A model generated the notes under the pieces. It searched no databases. It had not been told where the DNA came from and was given only the letters and a program-made list of their open reading frames with translations. Of a DNA stretch of 64,000 nt, positions 22,161 to 33,495 are shown in pieces; the stretch's first letter is position 1, and each line of letters starts with the position of its first letter. Origin of the DNA: Craterostigma plantagineum (lineage: Eukaryota; Streptophyta; Magnoliopsida; Lamiales; Linderniaceae); the NCBI GenBank assembly GCA_027422505.1, contig JAPQWV010001055.1:1-64000 (forward strand), given 5' to 3'. The position numbers and the translations under genes are program-made.

Positions 22161-23702
22161 GAAGGCAAGAAGCTGCCGTGGAGGCTGGTCAGCCCTTTGA
22201 GATGGGCAAGGAACCAACGCCGAAAATTTCCCGAAAGAAAAAACCATATACGACAAGGGAATCTAAACCTATCTGAGAGCATGAGAATGCCCTAAACTTA
22301 TTTGTCATAGCTGAGGGAAGGACTGGCAAAGCCGATTCTGCCCTAACCCTAGAAAGTGGAGAAGTGGGGGGATCAGAGAGAACAACCAGCTCTTCGGACC
22401 TCACAGGTGAGCTAGTTGGTGCAGAACCGCTGGAAGCACCAGAAGAGCCATGGAGGCAGATGGGGTGACACGTGAGTGCATCACATGACAATGACCGCTC
22501 TTTTTGATTGCCGATTGCTTCGTACGAGATTTGAACTTAGGAAGGGAGGGTTGGGCGCTAGAGTAGCAGAAGACCCAGAATTCGGGGATTCGCAGAAAGG
22601 CAAGGAGTGATTGGCGGAATTAGAGGATGAAGACACCTTTGAAAGGAAGGAGATTGCCGAGAAAAAGTAAAGAGAGAAAATGAAAGTACCTGACTAAAGT
22701 CGAAAAGTTGCCGTTTCGAATTCGCAAGGAGTAAGGAAGAGGCAGTCACTAACCCACCACTGATGTGATAAATAAAACGTATTCCAGAAGATAAGTACAA
22801 GGTCAGAGGAACTGTTTGCTTCTTCAAATAACGCGATTCCCCAAGAACGGTAACAAACGACGAAGCTCCCATAATGGGAGGTAACCTACCCCAATACTTG
22901 TGTACTCTAACTTACTTTGTCCCAAAGAGAAATTAGAGTAGGGTAATGATTGATATGGCGTAAAAATTAGGTAGGCTAAAAACCTGATTAGAGAAAAGAA
23001 TGAGGTTAAGAGGGGTCATAAAAAATACTTGGCAAAAAAATATAAGATTCTAGGGAATAAGGAAATAATAGCAGGAACCATGAGTTGTAGGGACCTCCGG
23101 AGCCAGCTGGCAGATCCCAGAAGAAATAAAGCTTCCCTGACACGCTATTGATGAAAAGACTCTAAAAGGAAGAAACTGCGCAGCGCAGGAACACGTGTCT
23201 AATGGAGATAGGTCAGCGCCACTGTAGCTGTTGTGCCTGATAGTAACTGCTGCAGAAAAGCTGTCCTTGCAGGATGACTTTTACTTATCGTACTAGGCGG
23301 TCACATCCCAAGAATTCTGGGATGTAACCTCATTTAACAGAGCAGAGCTCCTATAAAAGCAACGCTTGTTTATGTTCGCAGGCATTCATCATTCAAGATA
23401 CAAAAAACAGTTAGAACTCTCTATTTTTACTGTGTGAAGCATTTTCCCTTCAGTCCTTAGTATATTCGAGTGGAAGTGAGTTATTTGAGTGTGTAATCTG
23501 TTGATGATAGTGAAAGAGTGTTCCGCAACGCCCGTGGACGTAGAATCCTCGAGGATCGAACCACGTATATCCCGTGTCCTTTCGTTTATGTCCCATGCAC
23601 GTCTCTCACACACAAGCATCTTATGCGCACCCTAAAACTTTGATAATCAATTCGACTGCTATATAAATTTCCAAACCATAAATTTCTGGATAGCCCCACA
23701 TC
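22161..23702 (+). mobile_element. LTR-retrotransposon fragment (internal end plus LTR)
   Basis: About 600 bp of internal sequence without a recognisable domain is followed by a probable LTR at 22761-23702 (TGATGTGATAAATAAAAC to GGATAGCCCCACATCA; TG/CA ends and inverted TGATGTG/CACATCA). A TATA box (CTATAAAAG, 23351-23359) followed by a transcribed-type region supports a + strand LTR. No second LTR or target duplication was found. The superfamily is undetermined. Confidence 0.5.
23351..23359 (+). promoter_or_regulatory. TATA box in LTR
   Basis: CTATAAAAG lies about 350 bp before the LTR end and is followed by a typical U3/R-like region. It is read as the LTR promoter. Confidence 0.4.
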
Positions 23703-23764
23703 AATATATAATATATTATATAAGATTCGCAACTTTTCCTACTCTCTTGAATAGTAAACTTACT

Positions 23765-24375
23765 TTATCATTGACTAAATGAAGATATATAGCGGGGCGT
23801 AATCCAATAGGATTAAGAATAATATGGGTCAGTACAGATTAATATACCTATAATTACTAGTAACGTAACTATCCATTATTGTACAACAGAAAAAACAAAT
23901 TAGCTCTACCTACTATTATTCTATTTGTATTCGGAAATTAAGAAGAATTGTTATTCGGTGATGTAAAATTTTTTCCGACTAATAATCAATAGAGGGGAAT
24001 ATTAGTCGAAAGGGCATGAACTTTGTTTTCTTTTTGAAGTGTTTATTGCTATAGATCATCTCTTTTAAATCCAAATGTTAATTGCTTCACAAATCACAAT
24101 GTATATCATAGCTATACGCATTCATTTTAAGGTTTCTAATAATGTCGCAACTTGGAATATGTCCGCCATCGCATGTTGTATATGTAATAAGGGAATGTTA
24201 ATCGAACTTGTTGAATGATCAATCCCGTAAAATCTTGCAAGAAGATACGTAATTCAACTTTCTTCATTATCATAACAAACGACTCAATCTTTCAATCGAT
24301 ATACGCGCACGAACATGTCTTGTATGTGTGGATATAGTTAAATGTCGGTTTTTGTAGGTTGACATTCCTTACCCA
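23765..24375 (+). repeat. Duplicated segment, copy 2 (less interrupted)
   Basis: About 600 bp match the dispersed blocks at 16598-16935, 18688-18815 and 22046-22160, with several small indels. It serves as the pre-insertion reference for the LINE and hAT elements. No gene is seen. Confidence 0.75.
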
Positions 24376-25341
24376 TAAAGATTTGCATGAATATATTCCC
24401 GATAAATAAAATTGTAGCCTTTTAAGAAAATGAAGGGATAAGGGCATATATATTTTTTCTTGAACCAAGGGTCGGGTCAAGCGTAAAAAAGAACATATTG
24501 CATTCAATGAGGACCATGCAAGAGAATCATTACAACTTAGGAGTATTGGCTATAAATAGAGATCACCTATAACGCTTAACTCTCATTCCTATCTATATAT
24601 TGCAAGTATGGTGAATAGTATATGAGAAAGATGGGACATACATGAAGAGAAGAGGCTCGTTTATTAGCCAAGAATGACTTGCCCGTGATTGTGAATTATG
24701 TAATGAAAATATTATTTTAGTTTGTGCTTTGAATTTCGGGCAGTCTTCTTGGCTAAGTTGACAGCGTCTTCTCTATCATGCTTGTCCTAATTCTTTCCTA
24801 CCAATGCATGCATGTGCATGCTAATACTCAATAAACAGTTATGCCCCATTAATAATACTTTATATGTATATTATATTGATTAGCTTATACGTCAATAATG
24901 TGCTTTTTTTTTTTGCGAAACCACTATATATAATCTAAATCCCTTGCTATATTTTTCGTACGAGATGTTGGAATTAGCGACTAACTTGCCTGGTTCAATA
25001 GAAGGCATTATTCAGGTGAGAGCTTCTATATTTACTTTTATTTCCAGAAACATTTGGATTTTGGCATTTTAGTGAATTTTAATTAATTTAAAATAACTGA
25101 AATAATGATAGGGGAATCCCTAAAGTTAAACATGCACTGTGCGGCCTATATTTGCATTGAGTTATTTCTTCGTAAGGGTTGGCATATGATTGACTGATTT
25201 ACTTCTTTCTAGGTTGATGTATATTATTTTTATTTCAGGGCTGGGTTGCATTTATTATGTTAAGAAAAGAAAATTTGTAATTCTATTGACAAGTATGTTG
25301 CGAAATGGACAGCATAATAATATTGGAAATGATTGAGAGGA
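24376..25341 (+). other. Intergenic sequence with a TATA box and exon-like stretches
   Basis: No gene can be called. A good TATA box (CTATAAATAGAG, about 24549-24560) lies upstream of a short ORF start at 24964 (MLELATNLPGSIEGIIQ) ending in a donor-like CAG/GTGAG at 25014. A STTTCAG-type acceptor near 25240 is followed by a short open frame. This may be a decayed gene or chance. Confidence 0.25.
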
Positions 25342-25606
25342 TTAAATGGACACATCTCGGAGGATAGCTTGAATTAACGACCAGCTGCTCAAGATGCAAG
25401 TCGAATGTAGCAACCATTGACAAGACCACCATGACTGTTTGACCACCGATGAGAAAATTTTGTTGAAGTCAATCCCTTCTTTCTGAGCATATCCCTTTAC
25501 AGCCAGTCTAGCACGGTAACGCTCTACCTGGTCATCACCATTCCGCTTGATTTTGTATTCCCATTTGTTGCCAATGGGTATCCTTCCTAGCGGTAATGGC
25601 ACCAAC
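25342..25606 (-). pseudogene. Host Copia RT fragment, part left of the nest
   Basis: The minus strand reads LVPLPLGRIPIGNKWEYK then VERYRARLAVKGYAQKEGIDF, the N-terminal blocks of a Copia reverse transcriptase. It starts exactly at the Copia-B insertion point, and the missing upstream residues (ending TWE) are found at 41273-41345. After a frameshift it is recognisable to about 25350. The rest of this older element is gone. Confidence 0.85.
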
Positions 25607-26014
25607 TAACAAAATTTAAACGTAAGCCTTGAAGAAAACAACAACGATATTTACGTGGTTCGGATCTTAATATGCTACGTCCACGCGCTTTTGCCAATCT
25701 TATTGAATTGAGAGTGTTCTGGTTTTACAAACTCGATCAAAATCGACTAACTGACGAAATGAAGAAGAAGAACTATGGAGGAGGAGAAGACGCGCCAAAA
25801 ATTAAAAAATCCGTTTTAAGCTTTATGTGTTGTAGCCGTCGTTAGCTCCAGCGTCTTCATGAGTGGATAGTGCGCCTTTGTAAGTAAATAACGCGACTCT
25901 TTCTTCTCTTCACTTTTGCCAATGCCTTTAATGACCTCTTTTCTATTCCTGAACCTGAGCAAATGTGTCGAGCAGTGGTGCATGGCTTCTGCTTCTCTTC
26001 TTGTTTCTTCAATA
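25607..26014 (-). repeat. Copia-B 3' LTR
   Basis: The 408-bp LTR is similar to 40856-41267 with scattered substitutions and small indels. It starts TATTGAAGAAAC after a polypurine tract TTGTGGGGGG (26015-26024) and ends AAATTTTGTTA. The ends are TA..TA rather than TG..CA. Confidence 0.85.
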
Positions 26015-26024
26015 CCCCCCACAA

Positions 26025-27687
26025 GATGGAAGGAATAAGTTCATTGCTGCCATCTTGCCCATTAGTTCTTGAAATCTGGGGCTGGTGAGTGGCTTAGTAA
26101 GCATGTCTGCAAGCTGCTTTTCTGAGCTAATAGGAAGTACCTTCACATTTCCTTTTGCCACGTGATCTCTTATGAAATGGCAATCGATTTCTATGTGTTT
26201 CGAACTCTTGTGGAACCTGGGATTTGAAGATAACTTTAATGCGGACTGATTGTCACAAAAAAATAACTGGCACTTGACTTAAGACAACTCCAAGCTCCCT
26301 TAACAGATTCCTTATCCAAAGCATCTCAGCCCCACAGAGCCTAATGCTCTTGTATTCTGCTTCGGTGGATGATCGGGACACGGTGGCCTGCTTCTTAGCC
26401 TTCCAGGTTATGAGTGAATCCCCCATGAATGTACAGAGCCCTGTCACTGACTTCCTAGTGTCTTTACAGGAGGCCCAATCCGTATCAGAGAATCCTTTAA
26501 ACTGAAAACTGCAGAAGAGCTGAGTAGAACACCTTGTCCTGGTGCAGGCTTGATGTACCTTAGTAGATGATGTCAGCCATTAGATGAGACGTCCTAGGTG
26601 TAGAATAAACTGGCTTAGTTTGTGAACTGTAAAGTTATATCCGGCCTGTGAAGGTAAGATAGAGAGCCTTCCACTAGCCTTCTATAATTGATGGATCTTT
26701 TAGCAACTCTCCTTCATCCTTGGTCAGATTTGCACCAGGATTCATGGGTGTTGACAGATCTTTAGCTCCCAAATATCCCGTGTCCTCCAACAGTTGTAGA
26801 GCATATTGTCTTTGAGAGATGTAAATCCCTCTTTCTACTTCTATTCCAAGGAAGAGTCTTAGTTCCCCTAAATCCTTGATCCTGAAACAGCTTCCTAAGA
26901 AGTCCTTTACTTCCTGGATGGCCTTGAGAGAGGGTCCTCCCAATATTATGTCATCAACATACACAAGCAAAACAACCATGTCCCATTCTTCCCTTTTATA
27001 AACAATGTGTGGTCAGATTGTGTTTGCTTGAAGCCGAAGTCCATCACTGCATCTGTGAACCTTTTGTTCCATTGTCGTGAATCCTACTTGAGACCATACA
27101 ATGATTTGTGTAGCTTGCATACCTGCCTTGCTGGTCCAGTTTTCTCAGAAACAGTGTGATACCCAGGGGCAGCTCCATATACACTTCCTCACTCAATTCC
27201 CCATTGAGGAATGCATTGTTTACATCCAGCTGTGCTAAGTTCCAATTCAGCTTGGCAGCCAGAGAAAGTATTATTTTAATTGTGCTTGGTTTCGCCACCG
27301 GGGCAAACGTGTCTATGTAATCAACTCCTTCCCTTTGATCATAGCCTTTTGCAACGAGGCGAGCCTTGTACTTTTCTATATGCTCCAAAGAGTTGAACTT
27401 GGTCTTATATACCCACTTGCATCCAATGGCCTTCTTTCGAATTGGTAAAGGCACAACTGTCCAAGTGTTGTTCATTTCAAGTGCTTGGAATTCCTCTTCC
27501 ATGGCAGCCTGCCATTCCATGGAGGAGGCAGCTTGAGCATAGGACTTGGGTTCATGAGCTGCTGAGACACTACAGACGTAGTCTTGGTAAGTCTTGGAGA
27601 GATTCTGGTAAGAAATCACATGTGAAATGGGATACAAAACTCTGAGTTTGTTACACTAGTAGTCATTTAAGTAGGATGGCCTTATGC
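26025..27687 (-). pseudogene. Copia-B reverse transcriptase and RNase H
   Basis: It starts at the SIRE-B junction with RPSYLNDY (one in-frame stop after it), then [33 protein letters not shown] and [15 protein letters not shown] (27637-27044). The catalytic block at 26979-26674 reads LVYVDDIILGG, intact, followed by LGELRLFLGIEVERG. RNase H is represented at 26447-26253 ([18 protein letters not shown]) and continues in other frames to the polypurine tract. Frameshifts near 27100 and 26500 disable it. Confidence 0.9.
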
Positions 27688-27991
27688 TGTTGTAAAGTCC
27701 AGATTATCGAAAAACATAGATTTACTTCAATGGATTAAAGCTTTGATAGTTCCTGTGAACAGTGCTTTGGAGGCATATTGTGAGTTTTAGAGTTTTGAAA
27801 AATGGAAACTTAATTAGTGATTGTTAGGGTTTAAGCTTAAATACCTTGTAAGGTATTTAAGCCCATTGGGCCCCTAACAAGCCCATTACAACTACAACCC
27901 ATCTAAGTAAAGTATAACATATAAAATACATCGTATAGAAATAACAAGACTTAGAATAAATATTTTGGACACTTCTAAAATATTCCTAACA
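27688..27991 (-). repeat. SIRE-B 3' LTR
   Basis: The 304-bp LTR (TGTTAGGAATA to ACTTTACAACA on the minus strand) has a terminal inverted repeat TGTT/AACA. It is preceded by the polypurine tract CTTAGGGGAGAA (27992-28003) and is similar to the SIRE-A LTR (4555-4849). The outer flank TATGC (27683-27687) would be the target duplication, but the other copy is lost. Confidence 0.9.
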
Positions 27992-28030
27992 TTCTCCCCT
28001 AAGTGTCCAAATTACTAATAAGCATATTAT

Positions 28031-31000
28031 CTAAGTCTTCACGTCTTCTTTTTCTTCGAGCAAAGAGGAGGCCGAGGTTCCAGAAGTTCGTAGGCTGATC
28101 TTCTAAGTCCAAGTCTTAATTCATATGATCTGAATCTTCTACGAAATGTGATCTTGTTCAGAGATGATTTCGATCATCTTATGATACTTCTCTTGTACTT
28201 CAGATTCTACTTCTCTCATTTCCTCAACGATCCTTTTGAGCTTATCTAAAATAATACGGAGAGTTCCATCACAAAACTTGTGGATTTCTGAAGTTCTCAT
28301 CAGTCTCTTCTCTTCCTTGTGATTGAAGTAGATTACTGAAGGGTCTTCTCCGTCAAATATATGGCCTTCTCCATAGCTTCTGACTCAGGTGCCTCAAAGA
28401 AGGGCTTCGTGAAATTCATATTTTTTATGTTGCTTCCAAGTGCCATTTGGAGGTCATGTGTCGAGTTGAACTTGACTTGACGCAACATGAATCTTTTTAA
28501 TGAAGTATAATCCATCCTTAATTCTGGTGTCCTGAGTACTCCAAGCCTCCTATAATCCCCTACTAATTGATCAATGTCTCAACCTCTGAGATAGTTCAGC
28601 TGAATCATCTTCACGTCGTACAATGTAAATAGGGAAATCAATGTCTCCAAATCGCTCCTTTCGAACAGTTAGAATTTGTTTGATTTTGGGTCGTTCTGCC
28701 TTAAGTCTTCGGAGAGCATCAACGTTCGTTCTTTTTCCTCTGAACATCAGTGTTCAACGGAGAGAGAGCAGGTACTGAATGGCTTTTTTGTCGTGAGAGA
28801 TGCGTTAAATTTCTGAGGTCGAGCTCATTCACCTTCAAGATCTTATCTTCCCTCCTCCAGATTTTCTTTCGTATTTCTTCTTGATATGGAGCATTAACCT
28901 TCGCGTTTTTTCCATGGAAATTGTAGCTCGACTATTCCTTTGTGTGTATCTGGAGGGCAATCCTCGTCTATGACAGTGTGTCGAAGAAGTTCGGGAAGTT
29001 CAGGTATCTCTGCTTCATAGTCTTCACCTTCATCGAGCTCCTCTTCTTCAATTTGAACTAGACTAATGTTAGCCTTCGAGAGAAAGTATCTAGCATTGTC
29101 TATTAGGTTTCTGGCCATAATCGGGTTTTCAGGGTGAGTTCTCCATTCTTCGCCAAAGATGTACCTCTCCACAACATCATGTGGATTATAAAGTTCTTCG
29201 ACTGAAGTATTTGGATTGTCGATCTGAAGGGATGGGATGGAAGATTGGGGATGGATCGTATGACTTATGTGGCTTGTGGGATGTGGGGTTGTGGTTGTTT
29301 GGACTGATTGAGTGGAACCTCAAAGAGCCAGACCCAACTTCGCCAAGGGAAATTGTCTGGTTCGGCCCTGGCGTAGCTTGTCTGCCCCTAGAGGACCTTG
29401 GTGGTGGGTTGGATTGTCGGGAAGAGCCGCCTCCACGAGTTAGAACACCGCGTCCTCGTCCGGCGCCTCTGAACATAGTTCTTGGCCTCTTCTCCCCCTC
29501 AGGGCGATCCTGGCCGTCTGGATCGTCATGGCGACGCTTCTGCCGTGATCCTTCTTGATGGCAGGTAGTGGGGTCAGGTATGACTCCACCCGCAACCAAC
29601 TTTCTGTACAAATCTTCTTCTTCTGGAGTCCGTGGATTGTCGAGATCAAGAAGGCGAGAGATTCCGATGTCGAAGAGTTCCAGTAGAGGCATATGATATG
29701 GACTAGGTTCACGGGTTGCACGTGGCGGTAGTGAGATGACCCGAGGCTGTGACGGTGGTTGTTCTACCATGGGAGCCTTTCCTTTGTCGGTGGAGGCTGA
29801 TTGCATGGCATCCCTAATGAGTCCTCGAACCCTTGGGAGGGTGACGGTTTCTAAGAACTCAAAGAGGCGATTCTCCAGGTAGGCTATCGTCACGCTGGTA
29901 GGGGTGTCAGAAGTTGTTCCGGTGCCACTAGGGTTAGCCGTTGTCACACGTTCAGAACTAGAACGGCGGCCCTCGTCAACCGAAGTCTGGTGGACTCCAG
30001 TTTCCACGGGTCTTCCGACCTCTCCTTGCGACACATCTTTAGAAGATGGTGCTCGGGTCGTTACGGGCACATCAATTAGACGGGCTTGTGTGGAGCTTTC
30101 ACCGGGGCCACTTCCCGTTAGCACTCGTCCAGAACTATGTTCTGTACGGTGGCTCTCGGATGCTGAGCTGCTGAGGTCATCATCATCTGAGAGTCTTCCG
30201 TCCAATCTTCGAAGGGCCTCGATCTGAGGCTCTTCTATGGACGTTGATGCCTGAGTGACAGGCTTAGACTCGGGTTGTGTCATGGAGATGGTTATTATTT
30301 GCTGAGGAGTGGACACATGAGCAGAGGTGACTGTTATTAGGGGAGGTTCTGGGAAGTTTGAGACACTTGCCTGTTGGGAAGCAAGTGAATGGTCAGGTTT
30401 AGGTTGTGTTTGCGCCGTTGGGTCGGTTGCGACGTCTTCTATCCTATGGGGTGACCCGAATGGTTGTGGCTGGGGAATTTCGATCATTGCTGAAGTGGGA
30501 ACGACAATTTGTGGTTGTTCGAGTTGCTTTATTTGTGGTCGTTCCTCGTGTGGTTGATTAGGAATGGTTGTTTATTGGGTCGGTTGTGGTTGTTGAAGTA
30601 TTATTTGTTGTTCTGAGGTTGCTCTCATTCCTCACTCTCTCCCTCCCTCTCTCTCTCACTAACCCTGGGACAGACTCTGGGGGGTTTTCCGGAGTTATGG
30701 GGTTATATACATTGTATTTTTGTCTGTAGGCTTCAATTTTGTCTGGGCTGGTTAGGGCTAGTAACTCTAGTGGGATTGGCATGGCTGTTCTTGAGTATTT
30801 CTCATCGCTCTTCCCTTTTTGCAGAAATTTGAGTTTGGGTGGACTGTAGTTCTCTTCTGCTGGTCTTGGAGGTCTCCCCGGTGTTGTGGTCAGAAATTGG
30901 TGGATCATTAGTGAGAACCACCGGGGATAGGGCAGGTTCTGTGGCTTCTTTGATTTTGACTTCGATCTTTGGTGAAGCTGATCATCCAGGTCTGAGATGA

Positions 31001-31527
31001 TCAGTTTGGCATTGTCGTAATTCTTCTTGAAGACGATCCCATGGGAGATCCGAAGAATCGTGAGAAGCACTTGTTGACAATTGCAAAGAGGGTTCGCCAT
31101 GGGTGTGGAATCATTGATTGCTGAAAACGAGAAACAAACTCGAGTGAGCAGTAGTAACCCATTCGGAGCATATCAGTGATGAGCTCGTCCTCGGATGCCT
31201 CATGTTCATAGTCAGGTTGGCTTGGTAGTCAAAGGGTTTGTCGTATAAATTCTTTTGTGATCCTAACGGTTTCGTTCGCAATTTGGGCTTCATAGTAGAT
31301 GCTGTATCCTGGGCAATCTTAGTCGTCATCGTTCCCCCCAATTGATGAAGGTAGACCGTAGGAACTTGGACAGAAGCCGAAAAGGCGTAACCAAGGTGAT
31401 GATTTTTCAAAATGGATGGGATCATCTCGTCATGACATTTGAAGGTTCTCAGGTCAAGCTGATAGTTATTGTCTTTGATCACGATCCATTTTGAGGTTGC
31501 GTACACAAGATCCACCGGTGTTGTCAT
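28031..31527 (-). pseudogene. Extra downstream ORF of SIRE-B
   Basis: The third ORF (about 3.5 kb) starts at ATG 31527 (MTTPVDLVYATSKW). Readable pieces are an N-terminal domain (31527-31111 and 31100-30558, with a frame change after TTKIAQ), a 433-codon piece (30487-29186), then 29172-28894 (EEELDEGEDYEAEIPELPEL) and 28515-28333, closing at the TAG at 28031-28033. The 433-codon piece is Pro/Ser/Thr-rich with an acidic DDDD stretch, then YLENRLFEFLETVTLPRV, a basic KRRHDD region and Arg/Gly repeats. No signal peptide or membrane span is seen. Position equals the 'envelope-like' ORF of Sireviruses; function unknown. A few frameshifts break it, fewer than in SIRE-A. Confidence 0.75.
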
Positions 31528-31599
31528 TTTTTTTTTCTCCTTTTCTTTTCTTCTTTTTTTTTGAAATTTTTTTGATGGACACCGGGAATCCTGCTTAAA

Positions 31600-31603
31600 C
31601 TGC
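31600..31603 (-). promoter_or_regulatory. Splice-acceptor-like site before the extra ORF (SIRE-B)
   Basis: The minus strand reads TCTCTCATGTTGCAG ending at 31600, 72 nt before the ATG at 31527. It is identical to the site in SIRE-A at 227-230 although the following leader has diverged. It is consistent with a spliced subgenomic RNA; the donor is not identified. Confidence 0.4.
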
Positions 31604-31742
31604 AACATGAGAGAAAACGAGATTAGTGATACAATGTATGTGGATAATATTTGGGCAAAAAAAACATTTTCTACATATGTATTTCACCCCAACTGTTTGA
31701 ACTAATAAAAGCTTGATAAATTTTTGATTTTTTTAAGTGAGT

Positions 31743-32920
31743 TTCGCGAACTTGTATAGATATAACATTACGTTTTGCTAATTCATTAAAATGAGTCGTG
31801 ACTTTGCAGTTCGCAAAATCTTAGTCAAACATGCATGTCAAACGTCAGTTCGCGAATTGGTCAAGTTAGTCAATTCGCGAAACAAAAGAAAATACATGAT
31901 TCTCAATTCTATTGAAATCCTAAAAAGCACTTCGCAAATTTTACTTGGTCAATCATGAGACCCGACTTCGCAATTAGCGAAATCAGCTTCTCGAACGCTG
32001 AGATTCGCGAATTCCGATTCGCAAAATTGAGTGTGGTCAACAGGTCAAATCCCTAATTTTAAAATCAAGGATCAGTATTTTGCGAATTGTTGAAATCGTA
32101 TAAAAAACACGCGAATTTGACAAAGTCAGCTAATTCGCAAAACACAATTTTTTACTTGCAAGAGGGTTTTGACAAATCAAAAAGTTATTTTCTTAAAACA
32201 TCGTCAAACCCTAACTCCTTTTCTGGAGAACATAAAATTCTCATAATTTAAACTTTGGTTGGATTTGAACAAAAACGACCGATTTTCAAGTAGACCCTTC
32301 GAAAGCAAAAGAAAAGATTTAAAGATTTGAACGAAGATTAGTCCTAGCTTCCTGTTCTTCCAAGAGATTAACCTGCAAAACGCGAAATCAGATCTAAAAT
32401 TGATTAAATCAAAGCCATTCCTTACCATGGTAAAACAACTTTGGGATGAAAGATCACAGAAATGAAAGCTGGGAAGATCGATGTGTTTGAATGGATTCGT
32501 AAAGAGAGGTGAGACGATTTGAGAGAGTTCGTGATTTGAGAGTTCGTAGATCTTTGAGTTCGTGAAATCAGATTGGGGATTTGAGAATTTCGCGAATTAG
32601 GTTAAGTAAGTTTTGCGGGCTGAGAAATTTATGGGCCGCGAAATTTTTGAAGAGAAGGCCCACTTCTGATTCGCGAATTGTGAATTTGCGCGAATTGTAG
32701 ATTGTGAAGTCTTAGATTCGCGAACTGCATTGATGATTTTGACTGGTCAGCATTTGAACCGATTCGCGAAGTGTACCATCAGTGACTTCGTGAAAGTAAT
32801 TTTGCGAATCAGAGAGTTCAACCGGAGGCGTTGACGAGTCAAATTTCCAAATTGATTCGCGGAAAATGTATAAGTTGAGATCGCTAAATAAGATTACTAA
32901 TTGAAGTATGGATTCGCGAA
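31743..32920. repeat. TTCGCGAA palindrome cluster
   Basis: Exact TTCGCGAA starts at 31743, 31849, 31874, 32004, 32589, 32670, 32717, 32763 and 32913 with at least one more among them, plus many one-mismatch forms (TTCGCAAA, TTTGCGAA, TTCGCGGA). It reads the same on both strands. It fills the spacer between pol and the extra ORF. The SIRE-A spacer at 11-64 has the same motif twice. Confidence 0.9.
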
Positions 32921-33407
32921 ATAAGCTAAGATTTTGACGATTTTGACTTAGAGGATTTGCGAGTTGGAATAAATACTTAGTCCTATTTTAAGTGTGTTGG
33001 AGAATGGATATATAAATAATCTAAGTGTTGATTGGCGAAAAGATTTCAAAGCATTACTGAAAACAAAATTTTTGACTGATTTCAGATATGAAAAATTTAA
33101 TTCTTAGTCCTATAATATTAATACGATTCCATCAATCGTAAAAATATCAAATATGTGGGGTTTTCAAAATCGATTTTTAAATATAGAGAATTTAATACTT
33201 AGCCTTAAAACGTTAATTCGACTCCATCAAATCATAAAAATGTCAAGTCTATGAGTTTTTCAAAATTGATTTATCTGAATCAAACTCCGAAAATCAACAA
33301 AGAAAACATCACTTTCTTTCGCGGCGATGAACTCTCAAGTCAAAAATTCGTTTGTACTGTTGATTATGTTGGTTGGAGCATTAATGATGTTATTGTTCAT
33401 ATGTGCC

Positions 33408-33415
33408 TATAAATA
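33408..33415 (+). promoter_or_regulatory. TATA box antisense to SIRE-B
   Basis: TATAAATA in the context GCCTATAAATAGAC on the + strand lies 88 nt upstream of the ATG at 33496, a usual plant promoter to start-codon distance. It points opposite to the element's own transcription. Confidence 0.4.
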
Positions 33416-33495
33416 GACAGAACTCGAACCAAATTCACAATTTCGTAAGTTGCCACAAACTAACTCTCACATTTTCATCATTCTCGTAGGGATAA

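Noticed and set aside
29904..30227. Antisense ORF over the extra ORF of SIRE-B
   Set aside because: The minus-strand frame has the matching copy in SIRE-A; this frame is a shadow.
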